Source: Martinezella rhizogenes (GTDB lineage Bacteria; Pseudomonadota; Alphaproteobacteria; Rhizobiales; Rhizobiaceae). From it: a DNA stretch of 64,000 bases. The position numbers were made by a program, and so were the translations under genes. Positions 56,382 through 64,000 of the stretch are shown one piece after another (positions within the stretch are counted from its first letter, which is position 1; every line of letters begins with the position of its first letter). The DNA is taken from contig NZ_JUHG01000013.1 of the NCBI RefSeq assembly GCF_000799715.1, positions 992,001 to 1,056,000 of the forward strand. Reading direction: 5' to 3'. The notes below the pieces were generated by a model. It saw only the letters and a list, made by a program, of their open reading frames with translations, did not search any database and was not told the DNA's origin.

Positions 56382-56552
56382 TCAGCTATTGGCCGTTCCA
56401 AGATTGTCGCCCGGCATGGCGCCGGTCTTGTCGACCGTGTCGGTCTTCGGCGCGCGCGCAGAGCGCTCGACCTGCACCGACCGCCATTCACTTTCCAGGC
56501 GATCGACGACGTGTAAAGGTATCTCGTTCCGCATGGCTTCACGCTCTTGCAT
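56382..56552 (-). CDS. 56-residue hypothetical protein
   Basis: An ATG at 56550-56552 with a near-perfect AAGGAGG Shine-Dalgarno five bases upstream opens a frame reading MQEREAMRNEIPLHVVDRLESEW, ending AMPGDNLGTANS. The first half is amphipathic and probably helical; no signal peptide, membrane segment or known domain was recognised. Strong ribosome binding and a stand-alone position argue for a real short gene. A longer upstream in-frame ATG (56588) is possible but has no better site. Confidence 0.6.
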   Translation of the reverse strand: MQEREAMRNEIPLHVVDRLESEWRSVQVERSARAPKTDTVDKTGAMPGDNLGTANS

Positions 56553-56710
56553 CAGGACCTCCTTGGTGTGAGACCACTTGGATGGCACGAAAGAAATTCT
56601 TTGTAAATCATAGCATTAAAGGGTTTAAACGATTGAATTTATTTTAATCGATTAGAGATTCTTCAATTATGCAGGCGCCCTCGATTTCTCCACAGGGGCA
56701 GGGTGATCCC

Positions 56711-57607
56711 TCAACGCTGATTCACAATCCACTCGCGAAAGCGGACAAGCGGCGGATATGCCAGGCGCTCGAACGGACAGGCAAGATAATAGCGTTCGTC
56801 GCTTTCCAGCTCGTTGGACGAGGCGGCCACCAGCTCTCCGCGCTTGAGTTCTTCCTGGATGAGAAATGTCGGCAGCAAGGCAACACCAAGGCCGGAGATG
56901 GCAGCCTGAGCGGCGGTTGCGAACTGATCGAACAACATGCCCCGCACACCGGATGCGGGCGCGCCGTTCGCCGCCAGCCATTTTTCCCAGGCATCCGGCC
57001 GGGTGGTCAGATGCAGCAGCGGCACCTGCAGAAAGTCGGCGGGCTCCACCAGCCGGTGACGGGCGAGAAAATCGGGGCTGCAAGCGGGCACGGTCCGCTC
57101 CGACATCAAGAATGCAAGTTCGGCACCCGGCCAGTGCGGATGGCCAAAATGAATGGCCGCATCGATCGAATCCAGCCGAAAATCGAACGGCGACAGACGG
57201 GTCACCAGATTGATGGTGATGCCCGGATTGGTCGAAAGAAAATCGCCGAGCCTCGGGGCGAGCCAGCGCGTCCCGAAGGTCGGTAGGATCGCCACGTTCA
57301 ATGTTCCGCCGTTCGGGTTGGCGCGCAGGTCGAGCGACGCCGAGGAGATCCGCCGCAATGCCTCGCGGATCTCGCGGGCATAGCTGTCGCCGGCAAGCGT
57401 CAGCCGGATGGTTTGGCGCTCCCGCACGAACAGCTCCACGCCAAGCTGCTCCTCCAGCGCCTTGATCTGGCGGCTGACCGCGCTTTGCGTGAGATCCAGT
57501 TCCCTTGCGGCCACGGTGACACTGCCGGTGCGGGCCGCCGCCTCGAAAGCAGACAGCAGGGACAAAGAGGGCAGAAATCTCCGAGGCGTGATCATGTTCA
57601 TTCCCAT
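56711..57607 (-). CDS. LysR-family transcriptional regulator (GcvA-like) beside the pipecolate-type genes
   Basis: 298 residues. HTH: RRFLPSLSLLSAFEAAARTGSVTVAARELDLTQSAVSRQIKALEEQLGVELFVRE, then an effector domain (LNVAILPTFGTRWLAPRLGDFL). It is divergent from the FAD oxidoreductase/aldehyde dehydrogenase pair and likely controls it, with the inverted repeat at 57623-57642 near its start. The start among several ATG codons is uncertain. Confidence 0.9.
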   Translation of the reverse strand: MGMNMITPRRFLPSLSLLSAFEAAARTGSVTVAARELDLTQSAVSRQIKALEEQLGVELFVRERQTIRLTLAGDSYAREIREALRRISSASLDLRANPNGGTLNVAILPTFGTRWLAPRLGDFLSTNPGITINLVTRLSPFDFRLDSIDAAIHFGHPHWPGAELAFLMSERTVPACSPDFLARHRLVEPADFLQVPLLHLTTRPDAWEKWLAANGAPASGVRGMLFDQFATAAQAAISGLGVALLPTFLIQEELKRGELVAASSNELESDERYYLACPFERLAYPPLVRFREWIVNQR

Positions 57608-57622
57608 ACGGAATTAACTCTT

Positions 57623-57642
57623 GAAGAAATATCAATTTCTTC
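57623..57642. promoter_or_regulatory. Perfect inverted repeat GAAGAAAT-ATCA-ATTTCTTC near the LysR start
   Basis: Eight-base arms around a four-base spacer, starting 16 bp from the LysR ATG and about 230 bp from the divergent oxidoreductase gene. A likely regulator-binding site. Confidence 0.5.
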
Positions 57643-57871
57643 CATGAAAACCGCGCCGTAAAGAGGCGGAGGCAGAAAAATTGGAATGATGTCTCCATAT
57701 CTCATGAACGTCGCTCCCGTCCGCCTGCCCAACCGTTGCGAGATCGTCCAATGCAGGCTACTGCTTTCATCTCCAGACATTGGCTGCGGCCGGGTCAGGC
57801 GTCTCTAGGATGTCGGTTCCAGTCTGCCGCGAAGGCATTGCCCGAGATTTTCATATTGATGGACAGGACCG

Positions 57872-59155
57872 ATGCTGAATAACCCCCGCTCCCACGGCCT
57901 TTGGGAGAAGACCGCACCCGCCGGCCCCGTGACATCAGCGCTTGCCGGCGACATCACCGCCGATGTCGTCATCGTCGGTGGCGGCTACACCGGCCTCTCG
58001 GCGGCCCTGCATCTCACTGAAGCTGGTCAGTCGGCGGTCGTTCTGGAGGCGGTCGAAATCGGTTTTGGTGGTGCTGGCCGCAATGTCGGCCTGGTCAATG
58101 GCGGCATGTGGGTGATGCCGGACGATATTCCCGGCGTGCTGGGACCGGTCCACGGCGAGCGGGCGCTCGATCTGCTCGGGGCAGCGCCGCTTCTGGTACG
58201 CGAGATCGTCGAGAGACACGAGATCGCCTGCGAGATCGAAAAGAACGGCACGTTGCATCTGGCCGTTGGGGCTGATGGCCTGAAGGAGTTGCAGGAGCGG
58301 CATCGCCAATGGACCGCCCGGGGCGCCCCGGTGCAACTGCTGTCTGCCGAAGAGACTGCCCGCCGGGTCGGCAGCTCCGCCTATGCCGGATCGTTGTTCG
58401 ATCCGCGCGCCGGCACCATCCAGCCGCTTGCCTATGCGCGCGGCCTGGCGCATGCGGCCATCCGTGCCGGCACGAAAATCTTTACCGGTAGCGCCGTCAT
58501 CGCCACCGAACGCCAGGGCGACGGATGGAAGGTGAGCACGGCGCATGGGTCCGTCTCCGCAAAATGGATCGTCGTCGCCACCGACGCCTATTCCACCGGC
58601 CCCTGGGAACAGGTGCGCACCGAGCAGGTGCATCTGCCCTATTTCAATTTCGCCACCGTGCCGCTCGGCGACAATGTACGCAAGTCGATCCTGCCTGGCC
58701 GCGAAGGCTGCTGGGATACGAAGGAAATCCTGTCGTCCTTCCGCATGGACCAGGCCGGACGTCTTGTCATCGGCAGCATCGGGGCATTGCGCAACACCGG
58801 CCTTGCCGTTCACAGAAGCTGGGCGCGGCGGTCGTTGAAGAAGCTGTTCCCGCATCTCGGAGACATCGCCTTTGAAAGCGAGTGGTACGGCAAGATCGGC
58901 ATGACCGAGGATGCCGTCCCCCGTTTCCATAAATTCGCGGAGAACGTCATCGGCTTTTCAGGCTATAATGGCCGGGGCATTGCGCCGGGCACGGTGTTCG
59001 GCAAGACCATTGCCCACCATATTCTCGGTGATATCAGCGAAGCCGAGCTTCCCCTGCCGCTGACCGCGCCGAAGGACCCAAGCTTTCGTGCCGCCAAGGA
59101 ACTCTATTACGAAGCCGGAGCCCAGATCGCTCATCTGACCAGCGACCGCTTCTAG
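57872..59155 (+). CDS. FAD-dependent amine/imino-acid oxidoreductase (probable L-pipecolate oxidase type)
   Basis: 427 residues of the DAO family. It has DVVIVGGGYTGLSAALHLTEAGQSAVVLEA (FAD site), GFGGAGRNVGLVNGG and the C-terminal GFSGYNGRGIAPGTVFGKTIA (flavin contact). This pattern is shared by gamma-glutamylputrescine oxidases and by L-pipecolate oxidase (AmaA). The aldehyde dehydrogenase that follows 35 bp later is of the AmaB type. In Pseudomonas the two act in sequence in lysine degradation through pipecolate, so pipecolate is the preferred guess; a polyamine derivative cannot be excluded. Confidence 0.82.
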   Translation: MLNNPRSHGLWEKTAPAGPVTSALAGDITADVVIVGGGYTGLSAALHLTEAGQSAVVLEAVEIGFGGAGRNVGLVNGGMWVMPDDIPGVLGPVHGERALDLLGAAPLLVREIVERHEIACEIEKNGTLHLAVGADGLKELQERHRQWTARGAPVQLLSAEETARRVGSSAYAGSLFDPRAGTIQPLAYARGLAHAAIRAGTKIFTGSAVIATERQGDGWKVSTAHGSVSAKWIVVATDAYSTGPWEQVRTEQVHLPYFNFATVPLGDNVRKSILPGREGCWDTKEILSSFRMDQAGRLVIGSIGALRNTGLAVHRSWARRSLKKLFPHLGDIAFESEWYGKIGMTEDAVPRFHKFAENVIGFSGYNGRGIAPGTVFGKTIAHHILGDISEAELPLPLTAPKDPSFRAAKELYYEAGAQIAHLTSDRF

Positions 59156-59190
59156 ACATCACCGAACACCCTTCCATCAGAAAGACGATA

Positions 59191-60729
59191 ATGACCATGT
59201 CCACGCCAGATCTTGCTTCCGAAGTCTCGAAAATCCTCACCGGCCTCGGCGTCTCCGCCGATCGCTATACGGGCGGAACGCTTGCCGTGACCTCACCGGT
59301 CACCGGCGCCGAGATCGGCCGTCTCAGGGAAGATTCGGCCGCCGATGCCAAGGCCGCGATCGACAAGGCGCAAGACGCCTTCCTCGCCTGGCGCAATGTA
59401 CCGGCGCCCAAGCGCGGCGAACTGGTCCGTCTGCTTGGCGAAGAGCTGCGCGCCGGCAAGGCGGTACTTGGTCGCCTCGTCTCCATCGAGGTCGGCAAGA
59501 TCACCTCCGAAGGCCTCGGCGAAGTACAGGAAATGATCGACATCTGCGATTTCGCCGTGGGCCTGTCGCGCCAGCTCTATGGTCTGACGATCGCCACCGA
59601 ACGCTCCGAACACCGGATGATGGAAACCTGGCATCCGCTCGGCCCAATCGGCATCATCTCCGCCTTCAACTTCCCGGTCGCCGTCTGGTCGTGGAATGCG
59701 GCGCTCGCCATGGTCTGCGGTAATTCGACGATCTGGAAGCCCTCGGAAAAGACGCCACTCACCGCACTTGCAACACAGGCCCTGTTCGAAAAGGCCTTGA
59801 AGCGTTTCATCGCCGAGGGCGGCGACGCCCCGGCCAATCTCTCGACGCTGATCATTGGCGGCCGCGATCTCGGCGAGATCCTGGTCGATCATCCCAAGGT
59901 TCCGCTGGTCTCCGCCACCGGCTCGACGGCCATGGGCCGCGCCGTCGGTCCGCGGCTTGCCAGCCGCTTCGCCCGCGCCATCCTCGAGCTCGGCGGCAAC
60001 AATGCTGCGATCGTCAGCCCGACGGCCGATCTCGACCTGACGCTGCGCGGCGTCGCCTTCTCCGCCATGGGCACCGCCGGCCAACGCTGCACGACGCTGC
60101 GCCGTCTCTTCGTGCATGAGAGCGTCTACGATCAGCTCGTGCCGCGCCTGCAAAAGGCCTACGGCTCCGTCACCATCGGCAATCCGCTCGAACAGGGCAC
60201 GCTGGTCGGCCCGCTGATCGACAAACACGCTTTCGACCGGATGCAGGCAGCCCTTGGCGAAGCCAAATCGGCCGGCGGCAAGGTGACCGGCGGCGAGCGC
60301 GTCGACAACGGTTCAGCCGATGCCTTCTACGTCCGCCCGGCTCTGGTCGAGATGCAGGCACAGACCGGCCCGGTGGAGCAGGAAACCTTCGCGCCGATCC
60401 TCTATGTGATGAAGTACAGCGATTTCGATGCGGTGTTGGCGCTGCACAATGCCGTACCGCAGGGCCTGTCGTCATCGATCTTCACCAATGATATGCGCGA
60501 AGCGGAAGCCTTCGTTTCGGCGCGCGGCTCGGATTGCGGCATCGCCAACGTCAATCTCGGTCCGTCTGGCGCTGAGATCGGTGGTGCCTTCGGCGGCGAA
60601 AAGGAAACCGGCGGCGGCCGCGAATCCGGCTCTGACGCCTGGAAGGCCTATATGCGCCGCGCCACGAATACCATTAACTACGGCCGCACCCTGCCCCTCG
60701 CGCAAGGCGTCAAGTTCGACGTCGAATGA
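59191..60729 (+). CDS. Aldehyde dehydrogenase, ALDH7 (piperidine-6-carboxylate dehydrogenase, AmaB/Pcd) type
   Basis: 512 residues. ALDH features are FNFPVAVWSWNAALAMVCGNSTIWKPSEKTPL, GSTAMGRAVGPRLASRFARAILELGGNNA (catalytic Glu) and AGQRCTTLRRLFVHE (catalytic Cys). The GGEKETGGGRESGSDAWKAYMRRATNTINY end is characteristic of the ALDH7 (antiquitin/AmaB) family, which oxidises 2-aminoadipate semialdehyde. ATG at 59191; a second ATG two codons later is possible. Forms a two-gene unit with the FAD oxidoreductase. Confidence 0.92.
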   Translation: MTMSTPDLASEVSKILTGLGVSADRYTGGTLAVTSPVTGAEIGRLREDSAADAKAAIDKAQDAFLAWRNVPAPKRGELVRLLGEELRAGKAVLGRLVSIEVGKITSEGLGEVQEMIDICDFAVGLSRQLYGLTIATERSEHRMMETWHPLGPIGIISAFNFPVAVWSWNAALAMVCGNSTIWKPSEKTPLTALATQALFEKALKRFIAEGGDAPANLSTLIIGGRDLGEILVDHPKVPLVSATGSTAMGRAVGPRLASRFARAILELGGNNAAIVSPTADLDLTLRGVAFSAMGTAGQRCTTLRRLFVHESVYDQLVPRLQKAYGSVTIGNPLEQGTLVGPLIDKHAFDRMQAALGEAKSAGGKVTGGERVDNGSADAFYVRPALVEMQAQTGPVEQETFAPILYVMKYSDFDAVLALHNAVPQGLSSSIFTNDMREAEAFVSARGSDCGIANVNLGPSGAEIGGAFGGEKETGGGRESGSDAWKAYMRRATNTINYGRTLPLAQGVKFDVE

Positions 60730-60760
60730 GGAACGAGCTTCACGGCTAATCCAACGGACA

Positions 60761-60784
60761 GATGGGGCGGAATTCCGCCCCATC
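60761..60784. terminator. Hairpin between the aldehyde dehydrogenase and TetR genes
   Basis: GATGGGGCGG pairs perfectly with CCGCCCCATC around an AATT loop. Located between convergent genes, without a T-run. Confidence 0.6.
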
Positions 60785-60824
60785 CATGGCCTCGCGGAAC
60801 AATCAAGCTTTCGCGCAAGACGGT

Positions 60825-61454
60825 TCAGTCCCTCGCGATCAATCCGTTGAGAATGACATCCACATGCGCCTCGAAAAACGCCTCCACGTCCTGTGGCTTG
60901 CGATCGGCAAAGAGCATCTGCCATACGGACAGCATCATGGTCGCCCCTATGGCAGCATCCGGAATCTTGATTGCCGGCGCATTTCGAAATTCGCCGGCGG
61001 CAACACCTGCCTCAAGGATATCCCTTGCCGCTTCGATGAGAGGCTTGATGAATTCGTCATGGTTGCGGTCCACCACATGAGGGAACCGTGATCCTTCCGT
61101 GAGGACAAAGCGCAGAAGCTCTCTCGTATTCCGGTCCATCACGATACGATCGTAAAACAGGCGAATAAATGCCCTGATCCTTGAGGAATAGGGGCCGCTC
61201 AAGTTTTTCGCGCCAGCACTGACATCGGAAAACGGGACGGAGATATGGCGGATCATTTCGTCGAACAGCCGTTCCTTCGTCTCGAAATAGAAATAGATCG
61301 TCCCCTTGGTGACGCCGATACGCTTGGCGATGTCCTCGATGCGAGTCGCCACATAGCCACGCTCGACGAACTCCTCAAAGGCCGCTTCCAGTATCTCTTG
61401 AGGCCGCTGTGCTTTGCGCTGTGCCCGCTGTCCCAATTGCTTTTTCGCCGGCAT
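60825..61454 (-). CDS. TetR-family repressor of the RND efflux operon
   Basis: 209 residues. HTH: EILEAAFEEFVERGYVATRIEDIAKRIGVTKGTIYFYFETKERLFDEMIR, a strongly typical TetR/AcrR DNA-binding domain, followed by a helical ligand-binding domain. It is divergent from the adaptor/RND genes and separated by 128 bp holding the 22-bp operator at 61517-61538. It probably represses the pump and itself until a toxic compound binds. Confidence 0.94.
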   Translation of the reverse strand: MPAKKQLGQRAQRKAQRPQEILEAAFEEFVERGYVATRIEDIAKRIGVTKGTIYFYFETKERLFDEMIRHISVPFSDVSAGAKNLSGPYSSRIRAFIRLFYDRIVMDRNTRELLRFVLTEGSRFPHVVDRNHDEFIKPLIEAARDILEAGVAAGEFRNAPAIKIPDAAIGATMMLSVWQMLFADRKPQDVEAFFEAHVDVILNGLIARD

Positions 61455-61516
61455 GTGAGCTCCTCATTTTCTTAGAAAAATCTGATATAACAATCTAAAT
61501 TGTAACAGATTATTTC

Positions 61517-61538
61517 ATTGACTAGTCGGTCAGTCAAT
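61517..61538. promoter_or_regulatory. TetR-type operator (ATTGACT-N8-AGTCAAT)
   Basis: Perfect 7-bp inverted repeat (61517-61523 and 61532-61538) with an eight-base spacer, overlapping a TTGACT hexamer that could serve as -35 of the efflux operon promoter. Typical AcrR/TetR-type site, 45 bp before the first adaptor ATG. Confidence 0.7.
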
Positions 61539-61582
61539 AATATTGGACATGCGCAACCGTAAAACCCGCGCTCGGGGGATGT

Positions 61583-62662
61583 ATGAATAGATTGGCACCC
61601 ATCATGGGGCTGCTCGCACTGACGCTGGCCCTATCGTCCTGCGATCAGAAGGACGCGCCCGCCGCACAGACGTCGCAAAACGTCAGGGCTATCGAGACAG
61701 CGTTCAGCAAACCCACCGCACAGACGACCGTGACCGGTGAAGTGAAGGCCCGCATCGAATCGGAACTTTCGTTTCGCGTCAGCGGCAGAATCATCGAGCG
61801 AAGCGTCGATGTCGGCGCCAAGGTCAAGGCAGGCGATCTTCTGGCGAAGATCGATGCCGAAGAGCAACGGGCCGATGTCGACGTTGCGACGGCAAGCCTT
61901 CAGGCGGCTGAAGCGCAGCTCACTCAGGCGCAGCTCGCCGAAACCCGCCAGGAAAGCCTCTTCAAGAACCAGGTGACCACCCGCGCCGCCTACGATTCGG
62001 CACACGAGACGCTTCTGACCGCTCAGGGGTCCGAAGAATCCGCAAAGGCCCAGCTCGAGACCGCCAGGGATGCGCTTTCCTATACGGAACTGCGCGCCGA
62101 CGCGGACGGGATCATTACGGCGCGCAATGCCGAGGCCGGCCAGGTGGCCCAGGCGGCGCAGTCCATCTTCACGCTTGCCCATGACGGTCCGCGCGACGCG
62201 GTTTTCAACGTGTTCGAATCCCTGTTTCTGAAGGAGCAGCCTGACAAGCAGGTGGTCGTCACCCTGCTGTCCGGCGCTCCCAAGCAGGTAACCGCCACGA
62301 TCAGAGAGATATCACCGACGATCGATGCCTCCACCGGCACCATAAAGGTCAAGGTCGGGCTGGATAATGGTGGGGACTTGCCGCTTGGCGCGGCTGTTGC
62401 CGGAACGTTCAGCAAGCCATCACCAGAAGCGATCCTTCTGCCGTGGAGTGCCATGGCATCGGCGGGCGGTCAGCCGGCGGTATGGGTCGTCGACCCCGCG
62501 ACAAGTGAAGTCTCCTTGCGGAAAATTCAGGTCGCCGAATACGAAACCGGACAATTCGCGGTCAGCAGCGGACTGAAACCGCAAGAGATCGTCATCACCG
62601 AAGGCGGAAAATTTCTGCGCCCCGGCCAGCGCGTCGATCGCACCCAGGAGGCCGCGAAATGA
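61583..62662 (+). CDS. RND efflux periplasmic adaptor 1 (lipoprotein)
   Basis: 359-residue membrane-fusion protein. A lipobox-type signal LLALTLALSSCDQKD puts Cys20 as the lipid anchor. The barrel-sandwich hybrid with the long coiled-coil hairpin (KVKAGDLLAKIDAEEQRADVDVATASLQAAEAQL) and the beta-barrel (AVFNVFESLFLK, ATIREISPTIDASTGTIKVKVGL) follow. Together with the next gene it forms a two-adaptor system. Confidence 0.93.
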   Translation: MNRLAPIMGLLALTLALSSCDQKDAPAAQTSQNVRAIETAFSKPTAQTTVTGEVKARIESELSFRVSGRIIERSVDVGAKVKAGDLLAKIDAEEQRADVDVATASLQAAEAQLTQAQLAETRQESLFKNQVTTRAAYDSAHETLLTAQGSEESAKAQLETARDALSYTELRADADGIITARNAEAGQVAQAAQSIFTLAHDGPRDAVFNVFESLFLKEQPDKQVVVTLLSGAPKQVTATIREISPTIDASTGTIKVKVGLDNGGDLPLGAAVAGTFSKPSPEAILLPWSAMASAGGQPAVWVVDPATSEVSLRKIQVAEYETGQFAVSSGLKPQEIVITEGGKFLRPGQRVDRTQEAAK

Positions 62663-63744
62663 AAAACGCCGTGATCGCAGCATCGCTGCTGCTGGCCATA
62701 TCGGCACTGTCTTCCTGCGACAGCAAGCCCACCGATACCGAACAGAAGGTGCGGCCGGTTCTGTCGACCGTCATCAAGACAGAGCCGGTCGTCAGCCTGC
62801 AGCTGCCGGGCACGATCGAACCGAGGATCGAGACGGACCTCGGTTTCCGCGTCCTTGGGCGGGTCATCGCGCGCGACGTCAATGTCGGCGATCTCGTCAC
62901 CAAGGGACAGGTGGTCGCCGCGATCGATCCGCTTTCGCTCGAACTTGCCGTCCGCAGCGCGCGCGCTGATCTTTCGAACAGCCAGGCGCAGTTGACCAAT
63001 GCCTCAGCGTCGGAAGAACGCCAGCGTTCGCTTGCCGAATCCAGATCGGGCAGTGAAGCGGCGCTTGAAAGCGCCGAGCAGGCGCAGAAATCGGCCGCCG
63101 CCGCCGTCGCCAAGTCGCAAGCCAATCTGGCGAAGGCGGAAGAGCAGCTTGGCTATGCTCAGCTGAAAGCGGAATTCGACGGCGTCGTCACCGCAACCTC
63201 GGCGGAAGTCGGTCAGGTGGTCTCGGCGGGGCAGACCGTGCTCACCGTCGCGCGCCCCGATGTGCGCGAAGCGGTCATCGACATTCCCGAAGCAAGCCTC
63301 GATGGGCTGAAGCCGGGATCGCCATTCGAGATCGCCCTGCAGCTTGATCCGACCATCAGGGTCACCGGCATCGTGCGTGAAATCGCCCCTGAATCGGAGG
63401 CGACCACACGGACAAGACGGACAAGGATCACGCTCAGCAACCCGCCGGATGCTTTCCGCCTGGGGTCGATCATCACCGCAAGCGCCGTCGTCAACGGCGA
63501 ACCCACCATCTCCCTGCCGTCGACCGCAATTCTGCTGCAGGACGGCAAGCCGAATGTCTGGGTGATCGACACGGAGAAAGCGACGGTCTCCCGCAAGCCG
63601 GTTACCCTGGACGGCTCCTTTTCCGATCCTGACCATGTGCGGATCCTCGACGGGCTCAAGATTGGTGACCGCGTCGCGATCGCGGGCGTTCATCATCTGA
63701 CAGATGGCCAGAAGGTCAAACTTACGCAGGAGAACCAGCTTTGA
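62659..63744 (+). CDS. RND efflux periplasmic adaptor 2 (lipoprotein)
   Basis: 361-residue membrane-fusion protein with lipobox LAISALSSCDSKPT. Same domain order as adaptor 1 (GDLVTKGQVVAAIDPLSLELAVRSARADL hairpin; GIVREIAPESEATTRTRRTRITL barrel). It overlaps adaptor 1 by four bases and its stop overlaps the RND start. Two distinct adaptors in front of one RND gene resembles P. aeruginosa TriABC, where both are required. Confidence 0.93.
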   Translation: MKNAVIAASLLLAISALSSCDSKPTDTEQKVRPVLSTVIKTEPVVSLQLPGTIEPRIETDLGFRVLGRVIARDVNVGDLVTKGQVVAAIDPLSLELAVRSARADLSNSQAQLTNASASEERQRSLAESRSGSEAALESAEQAQKSAAAAVAKSQANLAKAEEQLGYAQLKAEFDGVVTATSAEVGQVVSAGQTVLTVARPDVREAVIDIPEASLDGLKPGSPFEIALQLDPTIRVTGIVREIAPESEATTRTRRTRITLSNPPDAFRLGSIITASAVVNGEPTISLPSTAILLQDGKPNVWVIDTEKATVSRKPVTLDGSFSDPDHVRILDGLKIGDRVAIAGVHHLTDGQKVKLTQENQL

Positions 63745-64000
63745 AGACCTTCAACCTCTCCGACTGGGCACTCGAACATCGTTCGATGGTCTGGTATTTC
63801 ATGATCGTCTTCATTCTCGCCGGCGTGTTTTCCTATATCGGGCTCGGCCGCGAAGAGGACCCTTCCTTCACCATCAAGACCATGGTCATCCAGGCACAAT
63901 GGCCGGGCGCCTCCGCCGAGGAAGTCACCAAGCAGGTGACCGATCGCATTGAAAAGAAGCTGGAGGAGCTCGAGTCCCTCGATTACACCCGCAGTGAAAC
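63741..64000 (+). CDS. RND efflux pump inner-membrane protein (HAE1/AcrB-like), 5' part only
   Basis: About 86 codons visible. TTG start at 63741 overlapping the adaptor stop (TTGA) with AGGAG eight bases upstream. The N-terminus LSDWALEHRSMVWYFMIVFILAGVFSYIGLGREEDPSFTIKTMVIQAQWPGASAEEV is the first membrane segment and start of the porter domain typical of RND pumps (cf. GLGREEDPxF). The rest lies outside the window. Confidence 0.94.
   Translation, partial: MKTFNLSDWALEHRSMVWYFMIVFILAGVFSYIGLGREEDPSFTIKTMVIQAQWPGASAEEVTKQVTDRIEKKLEELESLDYTRSE

Overview
The window looks like a piece of an accessory replicon (megaplasmid or chromid) or a catabolic island of a Rhizobiaceae bacterium (Rhizobium/Agrobacterium type). 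The reasons are: high GC content; many ABC importers paired with LacI, LysR, MarR or Lrp regulators; a thiCOSGE operon in the order known from Rhizobium; a tagatose-kinase/GatZ-like pair of the Agrobacterium type; and no ribosomal, tRNA or replication genes. Taxonomy is inferred from gene content only.

Layout. 0-4.7 kb: sugar locus with a truncated periplasmic binding protein, a LacI repressor, a PfkB kinase and a GatZ-like protein. 4.7-17.2 kb: a catabolic cluster with a racemase-fold protein and a MarR regulator (divergent), then an acyl-CoA ligase/SRPBCC/Ohr/thiolase-fold/DUF35 block, a dipeptide-type ABC transporter and an EthD-like protein. A 17-bp motif occurs at the main promoter regions of this cluster and probably marks one MarR regulon. 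17.3-23.3 kb: a GT-A-like protein, a GlcD-like flavoprotein and two MFS transporters. 23.5-31.8 kb: paoABC aldehyde oxidoreductase, a truncated carboxymuconolactone decarboxylase, a LysR regulator, a cupin, an MFS exporter and an aldo/keto reductase, tied together by a shared 22-bp LysR-type site. 31.9-33.5 kb: a PheC-like periplasmic protein and a VapBC pair.

33.5-41 kb: amino-acid metabolism, with a saccharopine-dehydrogenase-like enzyme, an Lrp regulator, and an operon of binding protein, racemase, permease, ATPase and D-amino-acid dehydrogenase opposite a LysR gene. 41-47.7 kb: a periplasmic hydrolase, then a polar-amino-acid-type ABC importer with a D-2-hydroxyacid dehydrogenase. This importer locus is flanked by two GntR-type (gluconate) operators and has a GntR-like LacI regulator. 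47.8-52.4 kb: TPP riboswitch and thiCOSGE. 52.5-56.3 kb: haloacetate-dehalogenase-like hydrolase and a NitT/TauT-type transporter. 56.3-60.7 kb: LysR plus a probable L-pipecolate oxidase/aldehyde dehydrogenase pair. 60.8-64 kb: TetR and a TriABC-like RND efflux operon with two adaptors, cut by the window end.

The best candidate for an undescribed system is the MarR-linked cluster at 4.7-17.2 kb. Its thiolase-fold enzyme lacks the nucleophilic cysteine and is coupled to a DUF35 partner, which points to an Ltp2/ChsH2-like aldolase. Its racemase-fold enzyme lacks both catalytic cysteines. The substrate is unknown.
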